Source: Camelus bactrianus
Lineage: Eukaryota > Chordata > Mammalia > Artiodactyla > Camelidae
Direction: 5' to 3'
Assembly: GCF_048773025.1 (NCBI RefSeq)
Contig: NC_133554.1
Span: 54,412,769-54,476,768, forward strand
Length of the DNA: 64,000 nucleotides
The notes beneath the pieces are model-generated. The model saw only the letters and a program-made list of their open reading frames with translations. It was not told the DNA's origin and searched no databases. The stretch's first letter is position 1. Every line of letters starts with the position of its first letter. The translations under genes were made by a program, and so were the position numbers. This document shows positions 11,248-24,400 of this stretch, one piece after another.

Positions 11248-14200
11248 GTAAGAATCTCCTCTAGTCCTCCGCCCCCTCTCAACCCTGGGAGAGGGCGCTG
11301 TCACTTAGAGTTCTCTCCATTCCCCTCACTTGGCTTTGGACTTAAAGAGAAACTAACCCGTATTGTGAGCCTGGGGAACCCTTTCTGTTTAATTCAGTTT
11401 GCTGCTCAAAATCGATGCGTGAGCGCGGGGGAGGGGCCGCCGCCAGAGGCTCAGATTGTCAGGAGCTTCGTTCGTTCATATAAATCACCTGTGTTCCTTT
11501 CTCACTCACTCTCTCCAGCCTCTCAATCCTTTGAACCCCTGTGCAGCCTCTCTCTAGGCAACATTTTTTGATCCAAAACCCATCACCTTTAAAGAATCAG
11601 AACCTTATATTTGCCATAAAAACTCATTATTGCTCCTCATACATTTCTCTGCCCTCTTTATTCAGCTCTCATATTTCCTACTTTGTTAATACTGGTTTAT
11701 CTATTAGTCTCTTGCAAGACTATACACGGCCCCACTCGTGGAGATTTTTTAAATCAAAATATCACTCTGAAAATTCCATAAATGTAAGCTTTGAAATAGT
11801 CTGATCCACCCTCATCCCCTATCACACAGTTTATATTTGAGGAAACTCAAATCCAGAGAGGTAAAGTGACTTGCCCAAGAAAGCAAAGTAGTAAATGGCA
11901 GAGTGCTAAAAGACAGAAATTTTTATTCTAAGTGTAATATTCCTTTCTCCCTACAAGTGTGATTCATAGACCAGCAGCACTGGCATTACCTCAGTGCTTG
12001 TTAAGAAATGTGAAATCACAAGCCCTTCCCCAGACCTGCTAAATCTGAATCTGTATTTTAACACAATCCCTAGAAAATAAGTATGCACATTAAATTTTCA
12101 GAAGCACAGCTCTGTGCCATGCTGGCTATTTCTGACACAAATTGTGGAAAACCAACTATTAAGGGAAGTGGGTTTATAGATCTGAATAGTCCAGTGATTT
12201 CTCCCTCCAGGTTCCTGAGCCTCTAGGGTATAGAGAAGGAGAAAAATGTGTAGCTGCTCCAGTCAGAAAGTTTAAAAACCACTACAGTTTAAAGTAAACT
12301 AGAATAAAATCTGTGTTCTTTGAGGCTGTGAATCTAGCCTCAGTAGAAAGTGCATGAAATCAAAAGGGAACATAATTACAAATCAATTACAAAAGCATCC
12401 TGGTGATAGATATATGGGTCTCTCCAAGTTTAAACCATCTTACAAAGATATAAACATTCATTTTAAAAGCTTTAAGATTTAGTGGCCAAAGTCTTAAAGT
12501 TATAGATCAAGTGTGGTCTTTCCCATCTTAATTACCCACACATGAAACGTAGGGTGTATCCCATGAGAACTTTCACTTCCTTTGGGTTTATTGATCACCA
12601 ATTGGAAGAGAGCCTTTTCCTACAAGTTCCAATATATTTGAAGACAAATGTCTACTTATGACCAGTAAATGCTCAATGTCTTCAGCTTGGCTGAGAGTAG
12701 AAGCTGGCCTTAAACCTTCTGTGATGCCCAACAGAGTAACATATGTGTTCCCTTTCCTACAATGCTGATCATCTCCTACTGGTATTATTTCATTATTTTA
12801 CATGACTTTTTATTGTGATCCACTTAGAAACCTTTTTGTAAAAGGTCAGGGTATCAACATATTTGTATTATTTTTAAGTTTGCCATGCAATAGAGTCCAA
12901 GGAGTTCCTGTTGATTAATTAGAACATATTGGGCTCCCCTCCTACATTAGTTGCTAGGAAGAGGGATTTTTTAAGTAAATATTTTATTGAGGTATAACAA
13001 ACACAAGAAAAGCCAAAATTATGTATGTACACCCTGATGGATTAACACAAAGTGAGCACCTCTGTGCAACCATGATGAAAATAAGATAAAACATCTCCAG
13101 CTTCCCCCAAACCATCCCCCACATATGCCTTTCCACACACTCTCCCCATTCTCCTCCTCAGAGGTCACCTTTATAGAGGGAGAAGTATTGCTTAGTGTTT
13201 TGATGGGGCTGCCAGCTTTTATGTAGGAAAGTCCTGGAAACTTGCCAGAGAAGAGACATTGCTGTATGGTGGAAAGAAATCCCAGGCTTGGAATCAGACC
13301 AGACCTTGATGTGACTTTGAATGACATCTGTGAGCCTTACCTTTCTTATCTATAAAATAGGAATAATAATACGTGGCTTATTGTTTTTTGAGTGAGGGTG
13401 TTAGACAATACAATATAATATCTTTATTAATTTATTTCTCAAGCATATAGAAAGCATTCAATAAATGGTTGTTATTAGGACATGTATCTTGGCTTCCAGA
13501 ACAACTTCAACAGGAGTCACATTGGGTCTCACCTAAGATGGTGAAGCTTTGTGAGAAGAGCAGCAGCTAAACACACAGAGACACACACACATATTTCACA
13601 GGCACAATCCCATGGGATTAAGCTCACATACCCACCTACACAAAATTCACGACTTCTGTGTGAACATCACAACCCTGGTTCCCTAAGTTGAATGTCTCCT
13701 TTCTCTGGGAGGTGAGGTATGGGATGCAATGAGATTTCTCATTAAAATTCACTTATCTGAGAATCATACACCAAGTATCATCAGCCTTGGAGGGCACTTG
13801 CACTTGAGCTCATCATCCCAAGTGTTGGAGGCTGACCCAAATGAGCCTGAGTAACTCTTAGAATATTCCTTGAGTGTGGGCTGGAAGCTGGGAACTGCCT
13901 GGAAACAATGAGTCCATCCATCGCATGCTTGGAGTTTTTAAATAGAGTTGCTGTTGTTCTCACAAATCTGAATATTTGATGCAACTAAATAATTTAAAAC
14001 ATGTGAACAACCTTGCTGCTCTTTCTTGCAGAGAACTCCCAGCCCTCTCTTGCTGCCACTATAGTCTCCTGAGCCATCAAAGGCAATGATGTGAGTTAGG
14101 GGCTCAGAAATAGCCCACGGTGGGTTCTTTCTGTGCCAAGGCCTGACTTGACTTCTGGAAAAATGAAGCACAGAATGGGGGGCAGCTTTTGCCCCAGATG

Positions 14201-16547
14201 CTAGTGAGTCAGAACAAAGACACTTCAGTTCAAGAGCTTACTTCCTAACTCACCAGCACTGTAATGAACATCCACATGCCAATCTTGTTCCAAAAGGAGC
14301 AAATAATTACTAAGTTAAAGTCTCCTCTATAGCATCTAAGAAAGACCAGTGACCAGGAGGCATAAAGATATGGACTGTCCATCACTCATCCAGGGCTTGG
14401 TTCTCACTGGGGGGAAAATGGAATTATTAGATAAGGACAAAAGGTCTCTGCCCTACAAGGATTCCCACTCCCTCTAATTCTGCTCCAACACCTCTCCTAG
14501 GTGAGTGGGAGATTTAAGCAGGTCACACTTACTCCTCACTCTCCTCTCTTGTGCTTTGTATTTCATGTCCTTCTACTGCTCATCTTGTGTATCTACATCC
14601 TTCAAAAGTCCATGTGCCTTATCTAGTCATTCAGGAAACATGTATTGAGTATTTCCAAAGCGTAGAAAATTATGCTGGTAATTTTAGAGAACATACACAC
14701 ACACCCAAAAAATGGTTCCCACCTTCAATAAGCTTGTGGCCTGTAAAACATGCCCACAAATTGCTAGAATGCTGTCTGAAGTCTCAGGTGTGTCCTAAGA
14801 AAGGTACAGGAAGATACAATGGGATAACTCAGGAAAAAATGGTTGCTTCTGACCTCAATTTGAGGCCAGACCCTTTCTCTCCCATGGCCTCTGATTGAGA
14901 GTTAATATCTAAGAGAGACAAAGTTCCATACACCAGCCAGCCTCCCTCCCCAACAAAGGTGTCACCCACTGATCCTAGAAAAGGGTTTGGGTTCACTGGC
15001 ATTTTTCTTCCCTGCCAGACAATTTTCCCAGGGAAAGACAAATCATCCAGCAAAAGGCCATACCAGCTATTCCATCTCCCTCTACCATTCTTTATCCCTC
15101 AGGGACAAATATCCAGTGCTAATGAAACACAAATTTGTGGTCAAATAATGCGATTCCACAGAAAAATCCATGCTCTATAAGTGAAGAGATTTTACTTTCA
15201 AAGTGAGTCCATCATACTTCAATGAAGTGGTTTTTAAAAAAAAAAAAAGAAGGAAGAAAGAAAGAGGAAAGAAGAAGAGGACGAGGAGGAAGGAGGAGGA
15301 GGGAATGAGAAGGAGGGGGAAGAGAGAGGACAAAGAGAAAGAGAAAGAAAAAGAAAAAATATATAAAAAGAAAGTGTGAGAGTAGAAGCTCCAGCTCTTG
15401 CCAGATTCTCATCCTCAGCTCAGAAACAGACAAGAAAGCCAAGAAGTTAGCTGCTCCACCCCCTGTAGAATATTTCCATTTGCTTGTTTTCCTCTCTTGC
15501 TTGCTCTGGAGACTTTCAGATAAACAAATGATGTGCCTTTACATCATTAACAGTCTCTGACCATCTGGGACTCCTTTGACTAATTTGTCGGTCCCACCCA
15601 GATCCCAGCACAGCCAGTTGGCTTAGGGAGTGTTGCTGGCTGGTTCTCCCAGATAATCTCAGCAGGAAATGACCGTGACTCTGCCCAATGCCTCAAAGCC
15701 CTTTTCCAAACTCTCAGGCTTCCCTCTCCAAGCACTCTTCCCTCTGTTTTGGACTCCCTGGGACCATTAATGAGGAAATACCTGAAAACTCACTAGCGTT
15801 GTCGGGCCAATATTTCCTTTGTGAGCTGTTCTGGGAAAGGGTTATGCCTTCCTTCATCTTCAGGGTAGGAAATCCAGCTTTGCATGAAGTAAACAGCCAG
15901 AAGTGAGCACCAGGCTAAGGAACTGTGGAACTGGGCATTTGAAGTGGCTCTAAGATTATCCCAGCATGCTCCTTGCTTCCATCCTCCTCTCTCAGGCAAG
16001 AGAAACAATCCCTGCAGATTCCAAGTGAGAAAGGAGATTACAGCTTCCTTGCTACCTAGCAGGGAGCTCAGGCAATGTGCTTCCCCAGCTGGAACAGCCC
16101 TGAACCATCTTCCCGCCTCCAACCAGAGGAGGTTTTCTTGGGACAGATGAGAGAGCTCCAAGTCAGCAGCAAACAGCGGATCTGGAAATCTTAACCTCTA
16201 ACTGACTGCGCCATTCAAAGCCTCCCAGTCCAAGCCCGGCCCCTGAAGTTAGTAAGGTCCTAGGTGGTGCAAGTGAAAATCATGTAACTGTTGAAACAAG
16301 CAGAGCTCAAAGTTCCCCTAACAAATGATTCCTATTTCCCTGATCTTGATGCCAAAATCTGGTCCCCCCCCCTTCTTATTTGCATTTCTGCTTCTTAGTG
16401 GACAGTTTTTACCCATCAACATATGAGTGTCTTTTAATAATGTGTGCTTATGTAAGTGCCATAGGTATGCTTTTAAGTGTCTTGAGCCAAACTCTGTTTA
16501 AGCTCTTATTTTCTCTTGCTTTCTATTCCTCTGCTCCTGGCTTCCAC

Positions 16548-16601
<54 letters not shown>

Positions 16602-19600
16602 GCATGCACACGCCCCTCCTTTCACTTGTGTAGACAGGGCCAATGATAATGTGTTCTTATTCTTTCTCTTCTTCTGTTGTTCTGAGCCCTTAAAGGCAAA
16701 GCAAACCTTTCCCTTCCTCCTCTTCGCTCTGCAGTTTAAATTTTGCATCCATGCCACTGCCAGCAACTCCGCTTTTCAAAAAGTAGACCTGCCCTGTATC
16801 AGAGCAATACCCCCAGGGGACAGTCAGGGACTAGTAAATACAACTTCCAGCCCCTCCCAGCTTCACATAGAGAAGCCGCTTAACCTCTGGAAGGGAACGA
16901 AGCTGCTGGCACGGACTCAGCCCTCCTCTAGCCACTCAGAAACCTCTCCCTCTGTGAGGAGCAGTCCCAAGCCTTCTTTTTTTTTTTTTTTTTTTGTTAA
17001 CATTTTTTATTGAGTTACAGTCATTTTACAATGTTGTGTCAAATTCCAGTGTAGAGCACAATTTTTCAGTTATACTTGTACATACATATATTCATTGTCA
17101 CTTTTTTTTGCTGTGAGCTAACACAAGATCTTGTATATATTTCCCTGTGCTATACAGTATAATCTTGTTTATCTATTCTACTTTTTGAAATCCCAAACCT
17201 TCTCTTTACCCAGATTTCCCCCCTTCTCTGGGTCCTCTTCTCAGATTTCATTAAGCTATGAACTGAGAAGTATTGAAATTATCGGCACTCTCATCCAGAG
17301 GGACCTAGTGAGACTCAAAATTGTTAATGATAAATGATAAAAATACACCTTGTTCATTTGTGAAGCATTATAGTTTACAAAAAAAATAAAAACCTGTGAT
17401 ATATGCTATGACACTTTATTCTCACCCCATGCTTTTTCCAGTAGATGTTATAATTAATTCCATATTATAATAAGGAAATAGAAGCAGGATGCGAAAAAAA
17501 TAGTTACTTGCTCAAGGTCACAGCAGGTAGGTATTATGGGAACTCAAATAACAACAGCAGGCCCTGACAAAGCAGGTACGTGCCAGACACTGTTCTAAGC
17601 ACTTTATATCCTTCAATCCAACAATGACCCTATTTTAATCTCATTTTACAGATGAGTAAACTGAGGGACAGAGAATTAAGAAACTTGCCTAAGGTCACTC
17701 AGCTAACAAGAGGCAGAGCCCAAATTCAAACCCCAGCAAGCTGGACATGCAAAGGAATAGAGTCAGGAGAGGGCAAAGGGCTTCGCCAAGGGGATCATAG
17801 ACTGTCATCGCTTTAGGGTGTCGACGCAGTCCAGTGTGTGGCCTCAGCTCTGCAGGGCTGGAGACCCAGTTTTTCTCACTCAGTCAAGAGTGGATTCATC
17901 TCTCCAGGCAGGCTTGTGTTAATCAGACTCACAAAGCTGAAGTACTGTCCTAGATGCCAAGACACATTATAATCAGATGATGGTTTGCTAAGCATGAAAT
18001 TCAGGGGGGAAAAAAGGAGAGACTTGGGGAATTCAGACATTTAACAGTATCCGGCTGATAGGGTTTGGTGGCTGGGCTGCAGCACAAGGACGGCCTCAGT
18101 CTACAACTCCCTCAGCCCCTTCTACCCCGGGTCCTCTCCACCCTGACCTCTGCCTCCCTCAACTGTGCTTAACTGTGACCTAGGTCAGGTAGGCATTCTA
18201 TCCTCACCAGATCCCCGGTTTCCTGCACTCCTTTAGGGACCACTTGCCTTTGAGCTTGAGAATGCCCTGGACTTGACCTGGTTATGGGGAAAGAGGAAGG
18301 TGGGGGAGGGACGCTTCTTCTTCAGGAGCCTCCGTCAGGCATACCCACAGACGTCATCCCCCATCTCTGCTTCCATCTTGCTCAGTACCTGCGTCAGGGC
18401 CCTAGGGATTTGGGTCTCAGGGGAGAGAACCATGAAAGAGAAAAGGTTATTGGGGCCATCTCCTTACATTGTATCAGTGCTCCATTCCACGTGCCCCCCT
18501 TGAAACCAGGCATTTCTGGTTGAGAATCTTGGGAACAGATTCAGCAAACATCTGCTGGCTATTGTGTGCTCCTGAGCATCCAGGAACAAGGCCCATTGCC
18601 CACCCCAAGGGGCTGGCAGGATGGATGGACCAGTAGTCTGGCACAGAGAGGACTCAGGCCACATCTGACTTTAGCCCAGCGTGACACATGGACATCAGTG
18701 CCCATAAAGACTTCTTAAAGGTCAAGGATCTCTCATCTCACATGGTGGAAAGCCTTAGGGACCAGGTCAAATGCTGGCAGCTCTCTCAGGCTGCCACCAA
18801 GTTCTGCGTCCTGACTCAGTGACTGATCTGAAAGGCTGGAAGATCCACAGCTCCAGGAGGGGGCTCTGCCTCTGAAGGTCAGAATGGCTCTGGATCCCCA
18901 AAACAGAGATTCCTTCAAGCCCACGTCCAAGAAAGGAAGGGGTTCCCCAATGTACTTCTGAGAAGTGCCTGGAGCAAAGATCCATCCCCCGGCAGAGTCA
19001 GATTCAGAGAAGCAAAGCCAGCACACCTCCCCCAGCATCTCTAAAGATCTGAACCAAAAAAAACATCCAAACTCAAAAATGCCAGGGCCCTGGCCCCTTG
19101 GGATGAGAGGCTGATTGGTGAGGAGAAGCTTGTGAGGTGAGGGGCCAGGTGAGCTCTGGGGTCGTGCCCTCCAAGACCCACTTCCCCATGCCTGAAAAGC
19201 CACATCTGCCCTATATCAGAGCAATACCCCCAGAGGACAGTCAGGGACTAGCCTAGGGCTCCTCTAGACATCACAGTACAGCACCACAAACACATGAGAA
19301 GGCCACAAAGAGTGGTCCCTGACCACCGCTTGTCCTTTCCAACCCCTTCCTGTCCACCCCTACCTTGCCCACACCCTGTCTGTTCACCCCTGTCTTGTCC
19401 ATCAACTGTCCTGTCCACTCCCTGCCCTGTCTGCCACCTGCTCTGTCCACCACTTGCCCTTTTCACTGATTTTCTTAGAGCCAGAGGCAGCTCACTAGCA
19501 ATAAAACAAAACTGGAGGGGATGGAGGGTAACAGCTCAGTGGTAAGCGCGTGCTTAGCATGCATGAGACCCTGGGTTCTATCCCCGGTACCTCCATTAAA

Positions 19601-21393
19601 AAGAGACAGAGAGAGAACTGGGCTTGGAGTGTCAAAAAATACTGGGCTTTTATTCTGGCTCTGCATTAGCTGATTGTCCCTCCTTGGACATTTCAAACAG
19701 CCTTTGTAGTTTGCAGAGCAGTCACACGGAAGTTGTCTCATTTGATTTCCACAGCACTGAGCGTAAGCAGGACAGGCAATATTATTGCCTGTAAAAGGTG
19801 AGCTTGGTGATCGGGACCCTTTTGACTGCCAGTGACAAAACCAACTCAAACCATCTTAAGCGAAAAAGAGAATTCGTTGGCTGATGTAACTGAGAAGCGT
19901 GGGGATGCTGCCGACATCCAGCTCAGTTGGATCCAGGGACTCAGACAATGGTATCAGCCTCTCGCTGACCCTCAGCATTCTTCCCTCTGGCTCAGCTTTA
20001 ATCACGGGTGGGCCTCTCCTCATGGGGTCGCATGGTTGCCAGCAGCTCCAGGGTCACATCCTCATAGCTCGTAGTTTCAACTAAAATCCTAGATCTAACG
20101 CTCATTGGGCTGAAATGGGTCACAAGTCCACCCCTGAAGGTGGGGTCAGTCCTGCCCAAGCCACATCAATGGAGAGTGGAGGAAAGCCATTTACAAGGAA
20201 AATGTGGGTGGTGTTAACTGTGGGCTAGTCATGCAACGACAGATGCCCCCATGCTAATCCCAGGTGTCACTTGAGACTGAACAATCAAACTTGGTTTATT
20301 AATAACCAGACTTAAGAAATGAGCTGACGTCACCCTATAAAGCGATTGGCTTATTGGGGCTGTGGAGCCAGACCTCACCCTGCGGGTGGGAGTAGACCTT
20401 CCTGTGGAGGAAGAGGACCCAACTTGCGATCACCCAGGGAGGAGGCTGACGTGGGGGTGCAGGGGATGAGGACGCAAAACTCAAACTGGACTGAAGGGAA
20501 GATCTTCCTCCTCATTTTGGGATCAGAAGCAGGTGCTGTGAAGATGCCTGGATTTTTCCAGTGGGGGCTAAGGCGTGAGCAGTCCACGGACTCATGACAG
20601 CAGATGAGAAGTGAGGCAGAACCCTTCCAAACAAAGCCAGTTTCGTGCAGGTACAACTCGGGCCATCGCACAGGGCCCCATGTTTGGAAGGCCTCCAGGA
20701 CTGGTTTAATACTCTTGCTGTCACCATCTTGAGAGTCTGAATTTTTGTACACGGAGCCCCAGATTTTTACTTCGTGCTGAGAATCACAAATTATGCAACC
20801 ACTCCTGCTGTCAGATAAGAACCTCTGGGGGGGTCTGAGCCTGGGTCTCTGCGGTGGTTCCGAGCTGTTCCCTGAGCGATCCTCCGGGGTATCGCTCGTC
20901 TTTTGGCCTCACCCTATGGCTGTGAGGAACAGGAGAAGGGCTACCTTGTGCTCTGGGCAGACTGGCTAAGCGGTGAGCTGTATTCCTCCCCCAGGCAATC
21001 ACTGTGTCAGCAGCGGTGGCCGTTAGCAAGGAAAGGCCGTGCCCAGCAGAAGAGCAATCCGCAAGGGTCGTGGGCAGTGGGAAGTAAGGCAGGGAAGGCA
21101 GATCAGAACACCCAGGTGGATACGCAAGGTCCCAGCCTCGGGCTGACCCCGGGGGGTAGGTAGGTGGCTGCCTCAGAGACTGGGGGAGAAGTAAATGAGT
21201 CTTGTGTTTGTGATGTGAGTGCCGTGCTGGGTGAGCAGCGTGCTTTTATTGGCGGCTAGCAGTTAATAACAGGAGCCGTTATTATTAACACAATTTTAAC
21301 TACAAACTTGAGAAATGCAAATCAGTTACCTGTGATGCTGCCGCTTCAAAACACATACCTTAAATGAAAATGGAATTGTACCCTAAATTTTTC

Positions 21394-21436
<43 letters not shown>

Positions 21437-24400
21437 ACGTGCATGTATATATCTATGTATGTGTGGATCTGTGTGTATGCATATATGTACATACATATAT
21501 GTATGTGTGTATATATATATAAACAGGCACTTTGTCATCCACATTTTTTTATTGAAGTATAGCCAGTTTGCAATGTTGTGTTAGTTTCTGGTGTACAGCA
21601 TAATGGTTCAGTCATATATGTATATTCCTTTTCATATTCTATTTCATTATAGGCTATTACAAGATATTAAATACAGTCTTCTCTGCTATATGGTAGGAAC
21701 TTGTTGTTTATCTATTTTTTATATATAGTCGTTATCTGCATTTTTCAATGACTCCATGGTATTCCACTGTATGGATACTTGAAAATTCATTGTTAATTCT
21801 GAAAGTTTGAAGATTAACAAAAGGTAGAATAGTAGAACAAAAAAGAGATGTCCATGTACTCACCATCCATATTTAGTAAATGTTAACATTTTGGCCTTAA
21901 AAAAAAAAAAGGCTTGAAGGAGTCTAGTACAGAGCATGTGGCCAGGAGCTCCCGAGGGACCTCCCAGAGTGAGCTGGAATCTGCTGGACAGGTGTCTGCA
22001 GGGTTCCAAGCTATTACACAGTGGTAACCGGAAGGTTACTTTGGTTACTTGGAGAACCCAGGCTAGAGGGTCTGCGGCATTTTGGTTAAGCTCCATCTTG
22101 CAGAGGACTGAGCAGATTCTATAACAGACATTCTGTGGTCATTCAAGGCCACTCAGCAAACAAGTAAAGGACAGAACCCCACCCAGGGCATCTGACCTCA
22201 GGCCCTGAACTCCATCCCATTATCCTGCCAGCATGTCCCACCTTGGACCACCAGGGTCCACAGGAAAGGAAGGCTTGAAATAGAAGCTGCCTCAAGCCCC
22301 CTTCTGATGCTGAAATTCTAATGCTCAGCTTGGCCCAGGACAAACACCAAAGCACAGCCGATGCCAGTGGGGTCTATTCATTTCCTGATGCAGATTCAAG
22401 GCTCTGGCTGCCCAGACACTGTTGGAAAAGGAGGCCTAGTTAGTTGCTGTTAACTAGGGCTCAGGAGCAACATTATCCGCTGGAGATTTGCCTCCATCAA
22501 AACCCAACTGCAAGATAGCAACCCCAGGAGAGCAAGCCAAGATTTACTGACACCCAGATGGCTCCAGGAAAGAATCTCCTTTGCTTTCCTTCCCCTTTTA
22601 TATCTAGTCTCATGCCTCAGATCTTTTTGGATAAAATACTTCACCTCTCCACTGGTTCTACTTTCACTTGCCATTCTGAGAGACATCAGGGTATTTCAGT
22701 GGGAGGACACAGAGTGTCTGGGATTTAGTCCTTCTGCTTTTGTGGCTTATTACTAATCTTACAAAGACTGTGTAAACTTCTGAAATGAGTGCATCATCTG
22801 AACTTTGCAACTCCTTCCAGTAACAAGAGGGCTGGCACTGGGCCCTGGGCAGTGTGACTGAGACCAAGGGTTGTGACCTGTCACTTCCTTGTCATAGAAA
22901 CCCTCACCATCTTTGAGAGAGGGCAGCATTCTGTGTGGGGATGCCAGTCCAAGTGACAATCTCATCACCAGGTCCTTAAATACTATAAGGGCACAATTAG
23001 GCATTGGTTTGTAGTTTTATTAGGGGAGAGAAATAGTATGAATGTAAGAAGAGCTGCATCAATTTGTTAATTCAGTACAGAATACTGCATAATGCAGACC
23101 AGCTCATCTGGTGGCTTTGCTAATTAACATAAGGCAAGGAGACTGGGTCAAGGGTTGTGAAGGACACTCAGAGCCACGTGATGCAAGTGTATTCCTCCTT
23201 GGAAGGGAAAAAAAAGACAAACAATGAGCTGTGTGGTTTCGGTGGATTTTGCCATGTTCCCTTTCTTCACTAGGGTGGTGAGTACGGGTGTTTGCTTCCT
23301 TATCCTTTATAACATATATACATCTTATGTATGCACCAAATATTTAATAACTTAAAATGAAACAATTAATAAGCTAATCGATGACAGGATTGGGGATATC
23401 TGGGTTTGTGGCACTGAAGATGGAAAGCATGTTAGAGAAGAGGTGTGAAGCTTCAGAAACTCCCCCAGGAGGGAATTTTTATTCTGGAAGCTGATGTGGG
23501 AGGCTTCAGAAACTCCCCAGGATGGAATTCTTATTCTGGAATTTTTATTCTGGAACAAAAGACATCCTTCCTTTCTGCTAAGAGATTTTCTATCACACAA
23601 GGGTTCAAAATGTCTCTTCTCTATTTCTGACTCTTAGGAACAGAGTCTTACCTTTTCCTTAATTCTGAAACCATCCTTGGAGGTTCCTTCAGCAAAACCA
23701 GTCAGTCACCCTTCCTTGATGCTAGAACCACACACCCTCAGGACAGGGCCATGGGAGTTTGCGATCACAGTGGACTACTTTGGGGAAGGGCTTGTGCTTG
23801 GCAGGGAATCTGACTGATTAAAGGGGCCCTTTTCCCAACTGATGTAGGGCCATGGGGCCCTCATGAGTGACAACGTTAGTCAGCGTTCAGATGAATCATG
23901 TTACTAGAGGGCTTTAGGGGGACGCTAGACGCTAGACTACACCAGCTGGGACGTAGTGGGGAGAATCCATGTCTAGAGAACCATGTGAACAAAGTCATTG
24001 ACTGCCAATCCTGAGTCCATATGTGAGCACCAGCCCTTGACAAAGTATCCATCAATTTGTGGGAGATTACACACACACATCGTAAATCCTTATTGGCATG
24101 AAGTTACCAGCTGTCCTTGGGAAACACTGCCTACTATTCTGACTTGGGGTGCTCAAATGTCCCTTCTTTTATGAAACTATGGTCATAACAGATGGTTTAG
24201 TAGAAACTTTCTTAACCAATCCCTTTCTTAACCAACTTATTAGGTCAACAAACACCCTTCACTCTCTTGGTGAAACATACTGACTTTACGCCCATGGCAA
24301 CAGGTAGACCCTCCTGAAGGCCCCTCACTTCTGCTTTGACCTGTTGAGGTGCATGTTTAACAAGAGTCAATCGCATTCAGGCCCAAACTTGTTTAGGCCG

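Noticed and set aside
15212-15442. Phe/Leu/Ser-rich possible membrane protein, minus strand
   Set aside because: It is the complement of the polypurine tract, so the hydrophobic stretch is an artefact.
16380-17013. Thr/His- and Cys/Val-rich frames around the CA repeat
   Set aside because: They are translations of the (CA)n microsatellite and poly-T tract. The same applies to TG tracts at 21398, 31179, 46985 and 54586.
18733-19203. 156-codon minus frame as a possible gene
   Set aside because: No similarity to a known family, no convincing start context, lies in intron.
19248-19466. Gly/Arg/Asp-repeat protein-like frames on the minus strand
   Set aside because: They translate the C-rich minisatellite; the peptide periodicity comes from the DNA repeat.
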